Shown here in pieces: positions 36,282-45,500 of a stretch of DNA of 64,000 bases. The translations under genes and the position numbers were made by a program. This stretch comes from G963422745 sp963422745 (GTDB lineage: Bacteria; Actinomycetota; Acidimicrobiia; Acidimicrobiales; Aldehydirespiratoraceae), in contig OY730477.1 of the NCBI GenBank assembly GCA_963422745.1, forward strand, positions 2,108,001 through 2,172,000, given 5' to 3'. Position 1 is the stretch's first letter. Each line of letters starts with the position of its first letter. The notes beneath the pieces were generated by a model. The model saw nothing but the letters and a program-made list of their open reading frames with translations, was not told the origin of the DNA and did no database searches.

Positions 36282-37822
36282 TTCGGCAAGCCTTCGGCAT
36301 CGTTGATGAGACGGGCGATCATCTCTTGTTCCGCTGGCTCGACTTCGCTGTCGATCACCGAAGCGGTATGGATCTCTTCGAACAGGGCTGCGACGCGTTC
36401 GGGATCCGCTGCGTGGGCTTTGTGGCGGTCGGCGATCGCCTGGCCGTTCTCGGCAAACCATCGGCGAAACATCTGAGCTGGTGTCTCGGTTGTCTCGGGT
36501 GGTTCGAGCTCGTCGGCCACTACGATGTCGGATCGGCGAGCGTCGACGATCCCAACCACGCATGCGTCTGGTAGTGCGGCGTGAACCGCTGCTGCCAGCG
36601 AGTCGAACGAACCGATGTCTGACGTCGCCGCGTCCACGCCACCACCTTCACTTGATGCATCAGGTGAGGCACCAAGTTCGGATGCGGCATCAAACTCGGG
36701 TGCAGCATCAAGTGAGGCACTGTGTGAGTCGGCAGTGATTGCGTCAACCTCGTCGGCCCCGGCTCCGGCAGTGCCGGGATTGGGGCCGCGTTCACGCTCA
36801 ACGGTGACCTCGACCAGCCCGTCGCCCACCACGGCTGCGTGATCGCCGAGCACACTGTACGGTGCACGAACCCGATGGATGCGCCTACCGGCGGTCAACG
36901 CCACGTCATGGATTCTGGTGGGACGCCCCGGGGTCATGTCCGCGACCACGACCTGCTTGGTTTCGCCTTCCTCGCCGAAATCGACCTCTATGACCGAGCC
37001 TGCATAGCGCCCGCGCCCAGCGGCCACGGCTTGGGCGATATGGATGTGGCCGAAGGCGAGATAGCCGTAGCCAGCGTGGATATGGGCCGGGTCGGTGGAG
37101 TAGTCGCTGCTGACGTGGATTTCCTTTTCGGTTGACGTACGGGCGTTTGCGACATGTAGATGAGAGGCGAAGACGGCCACGTCGACGGCTGCATTGAAGT
37201 CCGAAAACACCGACTTCGAAAGCAGATCGGTGATCTTTCGGATGCTGTCCGCGTAGCCAGCGTTCACGGTAACAATGTCATCGAAATTGCCGAGAGTGCG
37301 ATTGGCGTGCAGGAACGGCAATCCCGCCACTCTCAGCCGGCCCCCGGCGCGAGTGGGCAATGTGATCACACCCCCATCGGCTGGCGTGGCGGGTCGGTGC
37401 ATAACGCGGATACGAGCGGAGGTAATGGCCAGCGGGTCGTAGGCGTTGGCCTCTACCAGTTGCAAGACGGGGTCCTGAACCGCAACTGCGAGAGTCTCGA
37501 GGGCAACGGCGGAATCGTGGTTGCCCGCCAGCACCAGCACCGGAGCGGTCTCGGCGAGATCACGCAGAGACCGGATCGCCAGCCCGAAATCGGCCATAGC
37601 GGGCCGCCCTGTGTTGAACAGGTCGCCGGTGTGGATGACGGCGTCGGGCTCGACCGTGGTGGCAACCTCGATGATCTCGGCGATGACGTTTTCGTGGTCG
37701 ATGTCGCGAGGTTCGTTGCGAACTGCGACACCGAGATGCCAGTCTGAGGTGTGCAGTACGCGCACGGCTTCGATGGGGCGGACAGGCACAGCACCCGCTG
37801 ACACGGTCGGCAAAGTGTTCAC
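36278..37822 (-). CDS. sbcD: SbcD, Mre11-like nuclease subunit
   Basis: A 514-residue metallophosphoesterase. The metal motifs are in order: LHTSDWHLG, DAVIHTGDLFNTG, LVLAGNHDS, FASHLHV and YLAFGHIH. This is the exonuclease/endonuclease partner of SbcC. After the capping domain comes an acidic Ala/Ser/Asp-rich insert (about 334-400: DAASELGASPDASSEGG and similar) carrying short tandem repeats at 36650-36730, before a conserved C-terminal segment (PPETTETPAQMFRRWFAE). Its stop overlaps the sbcC ATG by four bases. Confidence 0.94.
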   Translation of the reverse strand: MNTLPTVSAGAVPVRPIEAVRVLHTSDWHLGVAVRNEPRDIDHENVIAEIIEVATTVEPDAVIHTGDLFNTGRPAMADFGLAIRSLRDLAETAPVLVLAGNHDSAVALETLAVAVQDPVLQLVEANAYDPLAITSARIRVMHRPATPADGGVITLPTRAGGRLRVAGLPFLHANRTLGNFDDIVTVNAGYADSIRKITDLLSKSVFSDFNAAVDVAVFASHLHVANARTSTEKEIHVSSDYSTDPAHIHAGYGYLAFGHIHIAQAVAAGRGRYAGSVIEVDFGEEGETKQVVVADMTPGRPTRIHDVALTAGRRIHRVRAPYSVLGDHAAVVGDGLVEVTVERERGPNPGTAGAGADEVDAITADSHSASLDAAPEFDAASELGASPDASSEGGGVDAATSDIGSFDSLAAAVHAALPDACVVGIVDARRSDIVVADELEPPETTETPAQMFRRWFAENGQAIADRHKAHAADPERVAALFEEIHTASVIDSEVEPAEQEMIARLINDAEGLPK

Positions 37823-38220
37823 GACAGTCCGCGTCTACATCCGCGCGTCGATAGCAGACAACGAACGCCGCTTAGTAGTGCCAGCGTTTCGCTGCACAGA
37901 GCGGCCATCAAAGCCGTCCCAGGATCTCTTCGGCGACGGAGTCGGCATGAACACCAACCCACATTTGCATCCGCGCGTCGATAAACGAACGCTGCTTGTA
38001 GTGCCTCGCTGCACAGCCCCGCCATCACAGTTGTCCCAGTATCTCTTCGGCGTCGGAGTCGATCTCTTCGGTGTGGGAGTCGTCATGAGTGGCAGCCCGC
38101 GTTCACGTCCGCGCGGCGATCACAGACACCGAAAACCGCTTGCAGTGCTGGGGTTTCGCTGCACAGCCCTGCCATCAAAGCAGCCCCAGAATTTCTTCGG
38201 CGTCGGAGTCGTCATGAACC
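37823..38220. repeat. Three copies (about 131-139 bp) of the HerA-like gene tail
   Basis: GCCATCAAAGC(C/A)G then CTCTTCGGCG(A/T)CGGAGTCG recurs near 37908, 38022 and 38168. The last copy is the true 3' end of the HerA-like gene with its stop; the others lie downstream of it, before sbcD. Each unit also holds CATCCGCGCGTCGAT or a variant. Confidence 0.9.
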
Positions 38221-40397
38221 GAACCCAGCACCTCGTCAATGCGGGTGGCGTACGGCGGATACGGGAAACGCACAGGCACCGCAGCAGGCAGGAGCGGCTG
38301 GTTGGTGATCATGGTTCCCGGCGGAACGATCTGGGCTCTGGCGCGCATGACTGGCGTCAGGAAGCCGAGTTCGTTCGCCTCGGAGGCGTTGATCTGGCCG
38401 GTTACTTCGAGTGAGGCATTGTTGGCGATGTCGCGGTCAACTCCCGAGGGGTTCTGTTGGGCACCGATAAGGATGACACCCAGCGAGCGACCACGGGCGG
38501 CGACATCGGCCAGCAGATGCTTGATGGGTGAGTCTCCCTGTCGCGGCGCGTATTTGTTGAGTTCGTCGAGGACGACGAACGTCTTGCCCGCGGCGGTGGA
38601 GTTCTCGTGCTGGGACCATATGTGATCCAAAACGGCTGCCACTACGAATCGTTGAGCCTGGGAGTGCAAGGCGTGAACATCGACGACTGATACCTGTGCG
38701 GATAGATCAACCTCGGTGAGCCGGGCTCGTACCAACCGCCGCAGACGCGGTGTCGCCTTCCATAGCCGTCGTACGAACGCCTGCAAGGTGGAAACAGTGA
38801 CGCCCGCGCACCAAGCCGGGTCGTGATCCGGGGAATCCGGGTTGACTTTGGCGGCGACGAACTCAACCAGTCCGTCGAGGTCTTCAACGACGATGCCTTC
38901 GCCAGCGGGCCGGGGGTTACGGGTCTTGTGGGTGCCGAAGTGCCGGGTGGCGGACTCCCACGTCGACGGCACAGTCGAGGTCGCCTTATCCAGTTTGTCC
39001 GGGTCGATGAGCACAATCCGGCCGGTTTCGTCACCAGCGAGGGGCCAGGCCCAGCGAAGAAGTTGGAGGCGAACTACCTGCACGACGAAGGACGTCTGTC
39101 CGGTTTCGAGATCGTCGAACACGTAGTCGAGCAACCCGGCCTCCACGAAACGGGTCGGCGACCAGCCGTATGCATGGGTGTCGTTCCGGTCCCGCACGGA
39201 GATGTCTGGCACCGGTTCGTGACCGGGCTCGGCCTCCTCGGCGGGCACGTACACGCCGACGTCGCTGAACGGACCGGGATTCTCATTGCCGACCAGGATC
39301 GACCATTGCGCCATGGCGTCGGCACCGATCTCGTCGTCTGCGTGCAGGCGCCGGTTCGCCTTGTCGATCACGCACAGGTCTGTGCCCTTGACCGAGAAGA
39401 CCACGGCACGGTCATGAGACGAAGCCTTGCGCGCGGTGACGCCCCTTTCGGTTTCGAACAGCATGTACAACAAGAACAGGGCGTAGCTGGTCTTGGTGGC
39501 GACTCCGGACTTACCTGAGATTGATACGTGGGCGCCGCGGTCTCCGTTGAGGAAGCTGTAAGGCATATAGACCGTCTCGTTGTTCATGTCGAGCCCGATC
39601 GGAAGGGCCTCATGTTCGTCCATCTTGTCCAAGAAAAGCGCTCGGCGACGGTGGGTACCGCCCGCAACCCAGATCGGAGCACCCGACGACGGTGGCAGGT
39701 AGCGCTCGGGATGGGTGCGCAGCCAGGTGACCTCGGCTCGGCGGAACCGCTCACCGGGAAGTGTGGCCGCAGCCAGCCGGATGGTATCAGTGGCGATCTC
39801 AGCACCTTCGATGCGACCCGATATTTCCGTAACGATGCCGTAGTGAAACAACACGGTGTCGTCGACTAGGCGTTGCGGTGACACCACGAAGGTATCCAGG
39901 GAGAGGTCAAAGGCCTCGTCGACGATGACGTTGGCCGTGCGTGTGGTGGCGTCGGTGGATGCATCAATCAACCCGACCGGTTCATCGCCGGGAATTCCGT
40001 CCAAGCCTTGGAGGTAATTGCGGCGATCGCCCGTGTCGGGATCATCCAAGCGCGACAACCGAACGATCTCTGTCTCAACGTGCTCGGGATCCGCCGTCGG
40101 CTGGTCCTCTGCGAGCGGAAACGCCCGATCTTCGGCAACGGCCACGCCTTCGGTTTCGGCAGCGTATGGCGACGGTTGATACTGCGGTTGTGAGTTGAGA
40201 ACCCCGGTCTCGGCCACGCCTGCCGACGGCTGGTACTCCCGTTGTGAGTTGAGGACACCAGTCTCGGCCACACCACCAGTCTCGGCCACGCCTTCAGCAG
40301 CGTATGCCGACAGCTGGTACGGGTGTTGTGAGTTGAGGACGCCGGTCTCGGTCACACTTTCGGTTTCGGCAGGGTATGACCCGGATGTGTCAGTCAT
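38175..40397 (-). CDS. HerA-like (DUF87 family) DNA translocase ATPase
   Basis: A 740-residue protein. Residues 1 to about 100 are repetitive (VAETGVLNSQ units). The ATPase domain follows a HAS-barrel-like region (VDDTVLFHYGIVTEISGRIEGAE). The P-loop reads ISGKSGVATKTS, a variant of GxxGxGKT that I recall in a bacterial HerA-like subfamily. TFVVLDELNKYAPR is Walker B, and GVILIGAQQNPSGVD with NNASLEVTGQ the sensor region typical of HerA/TraG ATPases. HerA pumps DNA for a NurA nuclease. Here it overlaps a NurA-like gene by eight bases and precedes sbcD and sbcC. Confidence 0.85.
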   Translation of the reverse strand: MTDTSGSYPAETESVTETGVLNSQHPYQLSAYAAEGVAETGGVAETGVLNSQREYQPSAGVAETGVLNSQPQYQPSPYAAETEGVAVAEDRAFPLAEDQPTADPEHVETEIVRLSRLDDPDTGDRRNYLQGLDGIPGDEPVGLIDASTDATTRTANVIVDEAFDLSLDTFVVSPQRLVDDTVLFHYGIVTEISGRIEGAEIATDTIRLAAATLPGERFRRAEVTWLRTHPERYLPPSSGAPIWVAGGTHRRRALFLDKMDEHEALPIGLDMNNETVYMPYSFLNGDRGAHVSISGKSGVATKTSYALFLLYMLFETERGVTARKASSHDRAVVFSVKGTDLCVIDKANRRLHADDEIGADAMAQWSILVGNENPGPFSDVGVYVPAEEAEPGHEPVPDISVRDRNDTHAYGWSPTRFVEAGLLDYVFDDLETGQTSFVVQVVRLQLLRWAWPLAGDETGRIVLIDPDKLDKATSTVPSTWESATRHFGTHKTRNPRPAGEGIVVEDLDGLVEFVAAKVNPDSPDHDPAWCAGVTVSTLQAFVRRLWKATPRLRRLVRARLTEVDLSAQVSVVDVHALHSQAQRFVVAAVLDHIWSQHENSTAAGKTFVVLDELNKYAPRQGDSPIKHLLADVAARGRSLGVILIGAQQNPSGVDRDIANNASLEVTGQINASEANELGFLTPVMRARAQIVPPGTMITNQPLLPAAVPVRFPYPPYATRIDEVLGSVHDDSDAEEILGLL
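40187..40360 (-). repeat. Repeat of about 31 bp in the 5' part of the HerA-like gene
   Basis: GTTGTGAGTTGAG(G/A)AC followed by GTCTCGGCCAC occurs at 40187, 40241 and 40324 with variable spacing, giving the N-terminal VAETGVLNSQ units. Confidence 0.85.
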
Positions 40398-41388
40398 CGG
40401 ATTGCTCTGCTATGAGCGCTTCTCTGGCCGCGCGGGTGGCGAGATCAACCCGTCCTAGGGTTTGAGCGAGTCGTCGTTCGAGGTTCTTGACTGGGGCGAG
40501 ATTAACTGGGGCGCGGCCGTCGCGGTGTGTAACTCCCGCATAGGCGGGCAGGACACCCGCTAGCAGAGACGCCCTTTCCGCCACGGCCACGATTCCTGAT
40601 GTCGAGGGGAATTCGAGCCGGGCGATACCAGACCAACGCGAAGCCCCGGGGCGTGGGTGCCCGACACGCATGTAGCAGGTGTATCGATCTGAGCCAGCGG
40701 TGAACATCCGAGTGCGGTCCCCTACGGCGAGTTCCGGGACTATGCGATGTTGATCTTCGGGGAGGATCTGGCGAAGATGGGACTTGACGTACCCGGCGAC
40801 CAAGCCGTTCAGAGATCGGATGCGGTTCAACGGACCGTCCAGCACAACGTTCCAACCAGCTTCGGCTGCGTCAAGAGCCAGATCGCCTTCGGCTCGGCGC
40901 ATGCGATCCTGGAGATGTGCGCGACATCGATCCGGATCCATGTCGGTGATCGGGGTGGACACCCATTGATAACCCGATGGTGACACGATGTCGCCGGTGA
41001 GTCCCCCTCCCCAGATCGCCAAACGACCCACCCGAATGCCGTTGAAAGCGCAGGCACCGCTGGTGCGTCTGGTGACTGCTCCAACCGCATACGCCCCTGC
41101 CAGGCCCGGAACCCGCAGGCCCGTGGTGGCATGCTCTGCCCATGTGGCCAGTTCGGACCGCAGCGTTCCGTCTACGAAGGCGATCGGAATGTCGACCGGC
41201 GCCACCCTTGGTACCAGCAGATCACCGGGCTCGGCACGCTCGTGCTCGTCGGAGGAGTCGATCTCGAAGCTCGAAGAGACTCCGTACATCAGGTCCCAGC
41301 CCTCGCTGGCAAGCTCCCATCCGGCGGGGGGCGCTACTTCGTCGGTGACCATGTTGACCGTTGTCGCATCCTTACTTGGTGTCATCAT
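40390..41388 (-). CDS. NurA-like nuclease domain protein
   Basis: About 332 residues from ATG 41388 (a start at 41466 is possible). IPIAFVDGTLR, near residue 70, is like the FVDGS/G metal-site motif of NurA. AGWNVVLDGPLN resembles its second acidic motif, and the C-terminal HRDGRAPVNLAPVKNLERRLAQTLG corresponds to the DPRAPQNL.P...LE..L ending of NurA. NurA is a 5'-3' exonuclease that works with HerA, which is encoded next with an eight-base overlap. I rate the family assignment as probable; several spacings differ from archaeal NurA. Confidence 0.75.
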   Translation of the reverse strand: MMTPSKDATTVNMVTDEVAPPAGWELASEGWDLMYGVSSSFEIDSSDEHERAEPGDLLVPRVAPVDIPIAFVDGTLRSELATWAEHATTGLRVPGLAGAYAVGAVTRRTSGACAFNGIRVGRLAIWGGGLTGDIVSPSGYQWVSTPITDMDPDRCRAHLQDRMRRAEGDLALDAAEAGWNVVLDGPLNRIRSLNGLVAGYVKSHLRQILPEDQHRIVPELAVGDRTRMFTAGSDRYTCYMRVGHPRPGASRWSGIARLEFPSTSGIVAVAERASLLAGVLPAYAGVTHRDGRAPVNLAPVKNLERRLAQTLGRVDLATRAAREALIAEQSDD

Positions 41389-41466
41389 GGCCGCAGTTGG
41401 TTCCGGTATTCTCCAGCCACGCTGTATGACCGAATCGGTGTTTGGTAGGCAACATTGGGCAAGCAA

Positions 41467-41768
41467 CGACCATCGCGTTCATAGTACGGGAGGCCTGTGA
41501 CACTCGGAGTGCAGCCGCTCGGCTACACGTACCACGACCAACCAGCGATGCGCGATTGCGTTGAATCGGTCGGGAGTGCAACAGCGTCGGTAACGGGAAC
41601 CAACCGCTCAACGGGCCACGTTTGAGCATCTCGGCCTGAAGCTGCCGACGCGAGTTCTCTGAGGCTTTGCCTTCTCTGAGGCTTTGCCCGTCGCAACGGT
41701 GCGCTCACCGTCGTCAGAACCCCACCGGTGGAATATCGACTACCAGGATTCCGAAACCGCCTCACGTT
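41467..41768. other. Intergenic gap without a clear gene
   Basis: Contains a 16-bp direct duplication (TCTGAGGCTTTGCC twice at about 41659-41690). No coding or RNA signal recognised. Confidence 0.5.
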
Positions 41769-43784
41769 CTACGTTTTGGATCCTATGATTATCTCGCTGG
41801 AGGTGTCGCTTCGCGGGCCCCAAACACCAGAAGCATTCACGGCATACACCCGGTAGTAGTACTCGACGTCGGTGGTCAAGCCTGACACAGGATCGTAGTA
41901 GTAGGTGTTAGAGGTTGTGATGACCCTCTGATAGTCATGGCCGTTTTTGGCCATCCGACGAGTCACGACATACTTCTCCGCGCCACCAACCGGAGCGGAC
42001 CACGCTACGCGCACATAACGCTGCTCAAGCGAAACGGAGAGATTGCGAGGCTTGCCCGGAACCTTGACACTGCGGGGAACCTTGATACTGGCGTAGTTGC
42101 CCTGACCCCATTCGCTTTCCATGTCGAGATTGTTGACAGCTTTTACCTGGTAGTAATATCTTGAGCCGGGATCCAGCTCGGAATAGAAGACTTGGTGACT
42201 AGTGGCGGTGGTTTTCTCGATCACACGATAGTTCTCGCCTGGCTTGGCAACCCTGCGGTAAACGATATAGTATGTCGCTCCTTCACTCGGCTCGTCCCAC
42301 GCCACCGACACCACGCGAGGTCCTACAACACTTCTGACGTTACCAGGCGGACTCGGAGCAGACGGGGCCTCGGTAAGTACCTCCACATCGAGGAACTTTT
42401 CGACTTCAGCCAGGGATGAAAAGGTAGCTATCTTACCTCGCATGTTACACCATGTTTCAGAGTCAATATCATCCTCCGGGTCTGGCAGATTTGAACCCAG
42501 ATGAATACCATATGCCTTACCGGCTTGGTCATACCATGGTCCTCCGCTATCACCCTCACAGCCTTTGAGTTCGTCGCCCTGAACACGAAAAAACACATCC
42601 TGACAGTCCACTGCCCTGCCTTCGTCAGACTCCAAACACAAATCGTAATCTTCGCTATAGGGAGAATGCACTACGCTTGTGATGTTACCGCACGAAACTC
42701 CACTTACTCTTCCTGTATGACAGACGTAATTGCCGATAAGTGATTTCCAACCCCGACTAGATGCTGCTATGCTAACCATCCTACGAGTGGTCAGCTCAAA
42801 GATATCACCGGTGACATCGTATATCGGAGGGTGTTGAGGGCCAGCGGACCTATACAGGTAATAGTCGGTCAGATTATGTTGTGAACCTTGCGGGATGCTG
42901 TGAAACTGCGCGTCGGCTCGCGGGCTCTCCCAACCGCGTACATACTCGAGTGCGGTACCGTGCATCCTCTGATTATTGTTGCAGTGGCCAGCGGTGATGA
43001 TCCCGTACGGGCCTCCATTGTTCTCTTTGGCGGCGAAACCCGCAGTACAAGTACGCATGGGTTGTCCGGCGATCAGATCCGCATTGGGTTCGATGCCAGG
43101 CCCGAGGGTCACCTGAACGTCGACGCTCAAATGATGCTTGATCGTGTCGGCGAAACGATCAGCTATGACTGTGAGATCCTCATCGGTCAACGGATCCGAC
43201 GCCCGACGGCGGATCCGTTGACCAGACATAAGGTCGGAATCGATGCCGACCTCGACGCTGTTGGATCTCACATCCACATCGGTATAGATGACCATGTCAG
43301 CAACCCGCGCCGCCTCCTCGCGATTGGAGGCCAATTCAACGATCACATCGAAATCCAGGGCAGTCTGTGCGGTTCGCAACTGTTTGTACGTGTACCGCGC
43401 ACCGGTACGGATCTGTACATCACCATGAGCATCAGCAAGCCGCGCCGCTTCCACACCGGGAGGGTCATCGCCGGTCAACCATACCCAGGCCGTGAAACCC
43501 GCTCCGTGGTCGATACCCAAACCAGCAACCCGCGATGCCTCAAGTTCCATAATCGAAATGAGGATCTCTTTCACGGGCCAGATTCGCTCCAGATACCGTT
43601 TCGCGTCGGTCAACGACACTGAATATTCCCGAGCATAGGACTGCACTGCAGGATGAACCAACGCCGCCTCTCGATCACCGGAACCCTCAGAAACCGACCC
43701 AGCCGCCGATCCCGACAACAGCAACAACCAAAACAATGACAGCACTACCAATATCAGCACTCGATAATCCGGGAAATTCTTCAT
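41769..43784 (-). CDS. Secreted streptogrisin-like serine protease (S1) with two Fn3 domains
   Basis: Starting at ATG 43784 (MKNFPDYRV) there is a signal peptide (LILVVLSLFWLLLLSGSAAG). A propeptide of about 220 residues follows, then the protease domain with the His in IITAGHC (about residue 266), a likely Asp in PRADAQFHS and the Ser in EGDSGGPWYD (about 412). Two fibronectin type III domains cover about 475-560 and 575-660 (VAWDEP..GATYYIVYRR; RVAWSAPVGGAEKYVVTRR). It is probably exported as a zymogen and the Fn3 domains bind a polymer or surface. Codons and A+T content differ from the catabolic genes, suggesting transfer. The next gene upstream encodes a lipoprotein resembling the propeptide. 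Confidence 0.92.
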   Translation of the reverse strand: MKNFPDYRVLILVVLSLFWLLLLSGSAAGSVSEGSGDREAALVHPAVQSYAREYSVSLTDAKRYLERIWPVKEILISIMELEASRVAGLGIDHGAGFTAWVWLTGDDPPGVEAARLADAHGDVQIRTGARYTYKQLRTAQTALDFDVIVELASNREEAARVADMVIYTDVDVRSNSVEVGIDSDLMSGQRIRRRASDPLTDEDLTVIADRFADTIKHHLSVDVQVTLGPGIEPNADLIAGQPMRTCTAGFAAKENNGGPYGIITAGHCNNNQRMHGTALEYVRGWESPRADAQFHSIPQGSQHNLTDYYLYRSAGPQHPPIYDVTGDIFELTTRRMVSIAASSRGWKSLIGNYVCHTGRVSGVSCGNITSVVHSPYSEDYDLCLESDEGRAVDCQDVFFRVQGDELKGCEGDSGGPWYDQAGKAYGIHLGSNLPDPEDDIDSETWCNMRGKIATFSSLAEVEKFLDVEVLTEAPSAPSPPGNVRSVVGPRVVSVAWDEPSEGATYYIVYRRVAKPGENYRVIEKTTATSHQVFYSELDPGSRYYYQVKAVNNLDMESEWGQGNYASIKVPRSVKVPGKPRNLSVSLEQRYVRVAWSAPVGGAEKYVVTRRMAKNGHDYQRVITTSNTYYYDPVSGLTTDVEYYYRVYAVNASGVWGPRSDTSSEIIIGSKT

Positions 43785-43881
43785 ACTCACCAGATCAGAC
43801 TGTTCTTGATCATGGATCTTTCGCATTCTTTCTTATCCTTTCCTTAGTATGACAAGTGTTTTAGAGTCACATATCGTAGGC

Positions 43882-45150
43882 TTATTTGTGTAGGTATATG
43901 CTGTTTGGTGCATGCCATTCGTCGGGGGCTTCGCATAATGCTTCCTGCTCGTCATTCGGTCTGAAGGATCGTGTCCCTCCTCCGGCGGAAACTATATCAC
44001 CGGGAAACACCGGTCCACGCCTACCATACCAGAATCCGTTTGTGACGGGATCGTAACGTGTGAACACCTCGGGCAATCTTATGAAAAACCGATCAGGAAG
44101 TGCAGTCTCATCTAGAGAGTCATATGAGTCGATATACACACACGGCCTCTCATACACCAGTTCACCGGTCAGTAACGCTTGTTTGACTTCACCAAGCAGA
44201 TCCGTGTAATACAATCCAGCTACAGGCATATCCGGGTCATACTCGGGAACTTCCGGCGGATACCTTGTAGTCGTCCTCAGATCCGTAGGAGCATCAACAA
44301 ACTCCCTGGAATCCGTTAACACCACCTCCACACCAATATGATCACGCAACAAATCACCCAACCAGTCAAACATCGCCTCCAACTCCGCACCAGTCACCAA
44401 TTTAGCATCAACCGCTGCCAACTCATCAGGCACAAAATGCACCAAACCATGAGACGCCACATCCAACTCCAATGCCGGAACCCACGCACCGATATCGAAA
44501 CCATCCAAACGCGAAAACCCGAGCCTAGGACTACGAACCACAGCCCGAACAGGAATCACCACACCATCCACAACCAACAACTCCGAATCACCACGCCCGT
44601 ACACCTCACGCGGATACACCTCATCAAAACCCGAAACGAAATCAAACACATCCGCAACCGAATCATCCGCCCCCACCCTCACCACAACATCATCATATGA
44701 ACCAGCCAACTGAACTGCCTCCTCACACACAGGCCCCGAACCCGCCAACCATACAAACCCCAACAAATCATCACCCACCACATACAACCCCCAACTAGCC
44801 ACCCGCGAACTCTCCAACTCCACAATCGACTTCAACACAGGCAACAACACACCCAAACGATCCTCATGACGCTCAATGGACTTCAACGACAACGGAACCA
44901 TCCGCCGCACCGGATCCGAACGCCGACGCCCCACAGACCAACGCGACCAACCCTCATATTCCAAAGACGACAACCACTCAACCTCATCAACAGACCCCAC
45001 CACCTCACACGACCCACCAGAACCCTCCACCACAACCCCAGGCAAACCCACACCACCAAAACCATCACCAGACCCACCCTCACAACCCACACCAACCAAC
45101 ACCAAACCACAACCAACCAACAACCACCAAAAACGACCCAAAACTCTCAT
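43882..45150 (-). CDS. Lipoprotein resembling the neighbouring protease propeptide
   Basis: From ATG 45150 (MRVLGRFWWLLVGCGL) a lipobox LVGVGC gives a lipid-anchored protein of about 422 residues. Residues about 85-165 (PVLKSIVELESSRVASWGL, FVWLAGSGPV, AVQLAGSYDDVVVRVGAD) line up with the protease propeptide (ILISIMELEASRVAGLGI, WVWLTGDDPP, AARLADAHGDVQIRTGA). A second match is DLLRDHIGVEVVLT against TIKHHLSVDVQVTL. No protease motifs are present. It may be a stand-alone prodomain acting as inhibitor or chaperone of the secreted protease; this is inference. The coding strand is strikingly C-poor for about 900 bp. Confidence 0.78.
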   Translation of the reverse strand: MRVLGRFWWLLVGCGLVLVGVGCEGGSGDGFGGVGLPGVVVEGSGGSCEVVGSVDEVEWLSSLEYEGWSRWSVGRRRSDPVRRMVPLSLKSIERHEDRLGVLLPVLKSIVELESSRVASWGLYVVGDDLLGFVWLAGSGPVCEEAVQLAGSYDDVVVRVGADDSVADVFDFVSGFDEVYPREVYGRGDSELLVVDGVVIPVRAVVRSPRLGFSRLDGFDIGAWVPALELDVASHGLVHFVPDELAAVDAKLVTGAELEAMFDWLGDLLRDHIGVEVVLTDSREFVDAPTDLRTTTRYPPEVPEYDPDMPVAGLYYTDLLGEVKQALLTGELVYERPCVYIDSYDSLDETALPDRFFIRLPEVFTRYDPVTNGFWYGRRGPVFPGDIVSAGGGTRSFRPNDEQEALCEAPDEWHAPNSIYLHK

Positions 45151-45500
45151 AACCAACCATACCAGAACCCACACCCCACACAACCGGACCCCCCGACCCC
45201 CCTCAACACAAACAACACCAGCCCTTCCCGCCCGCCCACCGTGCCCACCAACACCCCCAACAAACCTGATGTCCGCATGCGTATCCACTAGCAACAGACG
45301 TGATGGAATGAGCAGACACGCCAAGTTCAGGTCCTCGTGCCCGCCAAGGCTTAGGGGTTCGCCCCCCCCCCCCGGGTCCACACAACACATCCACACAGAG
45401 CCCATCACCGACCTCTGAGGAGTCACATCACAAGGCACCAAGAAAGGCAATTGCTGTCTAGGGCGTTTTTTCTCAACAATGGTCTACGGGTCAAAGGGCT
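45151..45500. other. Upstream gap with a 12-C tract
   Basis: The minus-strand frame stays open through this gap but has no protein-like sequence before the lipoprotein signal, so I treat it as leader DNA. It holds the 12-C tract at 45362-45373 and a G-poor + strand up to about 45260. Confidence 0.5.
45362..45373 (+). repeat. 12-C homopolymer upstream of the propeptide-like lipoprotein
   Basis: Twelve consecutive C, about 210 bp upstream of the chosen lipoprotein start. Confidence 0.88.

Noticed and set aside
36281..36563. Longer SbcC start at 36563
   Set aside because: It would overlap sbcD by nearly 290 bp and add a basic low-complexity stretch; the ATGA overlap at 36281 gives the canonical N-terminus.
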